Part shown: positions 22,155 to 23,717 of the stretch, in pieces
Layout: each line of letters opens with the position of its first letter
Position numbering within the stretch: position 1 is the first letter of the stretch
Source: an uncultured Oscillibacter sp.
GTDB lineage: Bacteria > Bacillota > Clostridia > Oscillospirales > Oscillospiraceae
NCBI GenBank assembly: GCA_900770295.1
Contig: CAAGJQ010000013.1
Coordinates: forward strand, 1 to 23,717
Direction of reading: 5' to 3'
DNA: 23,717 bases
Translations under genes and position numbers: made by a program
Notes under the pieces: model-generated
Told to the model about the DNA's origin: nothing
Database searches by the model: none
Seen by the model: only the letters and a program-made list of their open reading frames with translations

Positions 22155-22786
22155 AACCGACGAATGGATTTTTTGTAGTTGTATATTATGTATTGGGGTT
22201 CATCCTCAGATTCATCCACCCCACCACGGTGGAGGGGCTGGAGAAGCTGCCGAAAAGCGGCGTGCTGCTGTGCCCCAACCACTCCAGCAACTGGGACCCG
22301 GTACTGCTGGGCACCCGGCTGCCGGTGAATTACCGGCTCCACGCCATGGCGAAGGAGGAGCTGTTCAGGAACCCCATCCTGGGCTGGATCCTGCGGAAGC
22401 TGGGCGCGTTCCCCGTCAGCCGGGGCAATAACGACATCCAGTCCGTCAAGACCGCCATTCAGGTTCTGAAATCCGGGGATAATCTGCTGATCTTCCCCGA
22501 GGGGACGGTGGTCCGCAACGGCGTGGGCTACATAGACGGCCTGCCGGCCCACGCCAAGAGCGGCGCGGCCATGATCGGCGTCCGCACCGGCGCGAAGCTG
22601 GTGCCGGTGTTCATGGACGGGGAGAAGAAGCTGTTCCACAAGACCCGCATCATCTTCGGGGACCCCTATGAGCCGGTCTACACCGGCCGACACGGCACCT
22701 CCGAGGAGATGCAGAAGATCGCCGATGACCTCCTGCGGGAGGCCTATGCTCTGGGCGGCCAGTCCGTGGGAGGAGCGCCGCTGTGA
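22151..22786 (+). CDS. plsC: 1-acyl-sn-glycerol-3-phosphate acyltransferase
   Basis: 211 residues. An N-terminal hydrophobic segment (about 6-22) is followed by the acyltransferase motifs NHSSNWDP (HX4D, near 43), FPVSRGNND (near 87) and IFPEGTVV (near 113), typical of PlsC. It adds the second acyl chain to lysophosphatidic acid in membrane lipid synthesis. ATGA overlap with cmk and GTGA overlap with ispH show tight translational coupling. The adjacent cmk supplies the CDP/CTP pool used by the next lipid steps, which may explain the grouping. Confidence 0.92.
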   Translation: MKPTNGFFVVVYYVLGFILRFIHPTTVEGLEKLPKSGVLLCPNHSSNWDPVLLGTRLPVNYRLHAMAKEELFRNPILGWILRKLGAFPVSRGNNDIQSVKTAIQVLKSGDNLLIFPEGTVVRNGVGYIDGLPAHAKSGAAMIGVRTGAKLVPVFMDGEKKLFHKTRIIFGDPYEPVYTGRHGTSEEMQKIADDLLREAYALGGQSVGGAPL

Positions 22787-23717
22787 GCAATGTGATCTTA
22801 GCCAAGAGCGCCGGATTCTGCTACGGCGTCCGGCGGGCGGTGGACCTGGCCCACAAGACGGCGGACGCCACAGGCGGCTGCTGGATGCTGGGGGACCTGA
22901 TCCACAACGCCCATGTGGTGGAGGATCTGGCTGCCCGGGGTGTCCGCAGGACCGAGGACCCCGCCGCCCTGGGAGCGGGGGACACGGTGATCATCCGCTC
23001 CCACGGAGAGCTGAAGCGCGTTCTGGACGCGCTGGAGGGCCAGGGCGTCACCTGCGTCAACGCCACCTGTCCCAACGTCATGCGCATCCAAAGGCTGGTC
23101 GCCCAGGCGGAACAGGAGGGACGTCAGCCGGTCATTATCGGGGAGCCCCGCCATCCGGAGGTCATGGGCCTTGCCAGCTGGTGCGCCGCCCCACTGATCT
23201 TCGACGGGCCGGACGCAGTAAAGATGTGGCTGGAAAATCCGGAGACAGACCGGGAAAAGCCTCTGACGGTGGTGGCTCAGACCACCTGTATTCGTGAACT
23301 TTTTGAAACTTCTTGGAAAATCCTAAAAAAAGAGTGTACAAACGTAAAAATATTTGATACAATATGTGATGCTACGCATAAACGTCAGACAGAGGCGGCG
23401 GAAATCGCCGGCAAAGTGGACGTTATGGTCGTGGTGGGAGACCGTAAAAGCGCGAACACCAAGCATTTGACGGAAATTTGCATGATGAGATGCCCCCGTG
23501 TCCTCCAGATCGAGAACGCGGACGAGCTCTCGCCGGATTTCTTCCATGGTTGCTCTGTTGCGGGTCTTACGGCCGGCGCCTCCACGCCTGCGGGCATCAT
23601 TAAGGAGGTATATGCAACGATGAGCGAAGAAATCAAAGCGGCCGAGGGCAAAGAGGAGTCCTTCGAGGAATTACTGAATCAGTCTTTCAAAACTTTAAAT
23701 ACAGGAGAGAAGGTCAC
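22783..23717 (+). CDS. ispH: 4-hydroxy-3-methylbut-2-enyl diphosphate reductase fused to ribosomal protein S1 (3' end outside window)
   Basis: GTG 22783 (GGAGGA 8 bases upstream, 4-base overlap with plsC) opens a frame that is still open at the window end (311 codons). Residues 1-278 are IspH: GFCYGVRRAV (first cluster Cys), LIHNAHV and RSHGEL (substrate His), NATCPNV (second Cys), HPEV, DTICDATHKRQ (third Cys), and GASTPAGIIKEV at the end. IspH makes IPP and DMAPP at the last MEP-pathway step using a 4Fe-4S cluster. After residue 279 an acidic stretch (MSEEIKAAEGKEESFEELLN) matches the linker leading into S1 repeats in the ispH-rpsA fusions common in Clostridia; the S1 repeats lie beyond the window. 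A local AT-rich patch (about 23285-23380) and a possible internal start are noted in findings. Confidence 0.93.
   Translation, partial: MSNVILAKSAGFCYGVRRAVDLAHKTADATGGCWMLGDLIHNAHVVEDLAARGVRRTEDPAALGAGDTVIIRSHGELKRVLDALEGQGVTCVNATCPNVMRIQRLVAQAEQEGRQPVIIGEPRHPEVMGLASWCAAPLIFDGPDAVKMWLENPETDREKPLTVVAQTTCIRELFETSWKILKKECTNVKIFDTICDATHKRQTEAAEIAGKVDVMVVVGDRKSANTKHLTEICMMRCPRVLQIENADELSPDFFHGCSVAGLTAGASTPAGIIKEVYATMSEEIKAAEGKEESFEELLNQSFKTLNTGEKV
23335..23363 (+). promoter_or_regulatory. Possible internal promoter inside ispH
   Basis: TGTACA (23335-23340), 17 bases, TACAAT (23358-23363) in a locally AT-rich stretch of coding sequence, 257 bases before the S1 part begins. It could give S1-only transcripts. 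It may be chance, since AT-rich DNA readily produces such boxes. Confidence 0.35.
23602..23622 (+). promoter_or_regulatory. Possible internal ribosome site and start for a stand-alone S1
   Basis: AAGGAGGT (23602-23609) lies 10-11 bases before an in-frame ATG (23620-23622) exactly at the junction between the IspH end and the S1 linker (MSEEIKAAEG). The Lys-Glu-Val codons that make up this site are also typical of IspH C termini, so the match could be coincidental. Confidence 0.4.

Overview
The window reads as a chromosomal segment of a GC-rich, spore-forming, anaerobic Clostridia of the Oscillospiraceae type (Flavonifractor/Oscillibacter-like). This is inferred from the IspH-ribosomal S1 fusion, a glmS ribozyme, a GerW/YtfJ sporulation gene, the DUF421-DUF4363 pair, an SLH-GH25 surface lysozyme, and very high GC at third codon positions. 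No rRNA, tRNA, CRISPR array, transposase or intact prophage was found. The start codon usage is unusual: infC uses ATT, and scpA, scpB, the DUF2953 gene and the DD-carboxypeptidase use TTG or GTG.

Layout. 1-300: 3' end of class II fructose-bisphosphate aldolase and its terminator. 305-2952 (minus): a MerR/GyrI-type regulator under a 19-bp-spacer promoter, then an ECF sigma factor/anti-sigma factor pair behind an ECF-like promoter that suggests autoregulation. 2962-5408 (minus): glmS with a glmS ribozyme in its leader. Downstream of glmS lies a second, diverged copy of the last 66 bp of the gene, separated from the real end by 138 bp packed with hairpins. It looks like the scar of an element that integrated into the glmS 3' end. 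5524-6587 (plus): DUF421 and DUF4363 membrane protein pair. 6595-7050 (minus): nrdR. 7051-7370: hairpin-rich intergenic region ending in a clear promoter and palindromic operator for a PadR regulator. 7371-9015: padR and a multi-span membrane protein with a PadR-associated N-terminal domain and an FtsW/RodA-like C terminus. 9145-9261: possible small ORF. 9300-11084: SLH-GH25 secreted lysozyme behind a promoter followed at once by an intrinsic terminator. 11106-12011 (minus): EamA transporter. 12109-12442: a promoter with a possibly frameshifted tiny ORF, and a convergent Asn/Gln-rich 40-residue ORF.

12581-13967 is the infC-rpmI-rplT ribosomal operon with an L20-type attenuator leader. 14005-19198 is a cell-division/sporulation cluster: site-2 protease, scpA, scpB, DUF2953, ytfJ/gerW, DD-carboxypeptidase and an RluB-type pseudouridine synthase. 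Its order resembles the B. subtilis scpAB-dacB-spmAB-rluB neighbourhood without spmAB. 19253-23717 is an operon of overlapping genes: RpiR-type regulator, YhiN-type flavoprotein, cmk, plsC, and an ispH-S1 fusion that runs off the window.

Themes: cell-envelope supply (glmS, DD-carboxypeptidase, plsC, ispH), chromosome segregation (scpAB), translation (infC-rpmI-rplT, S1, rluB) and several RNA-level control devices (glmS ribozyme, L20 leader, SLH-GH25 leader terminator). All names come from reading motifs by eye; no database search was run.
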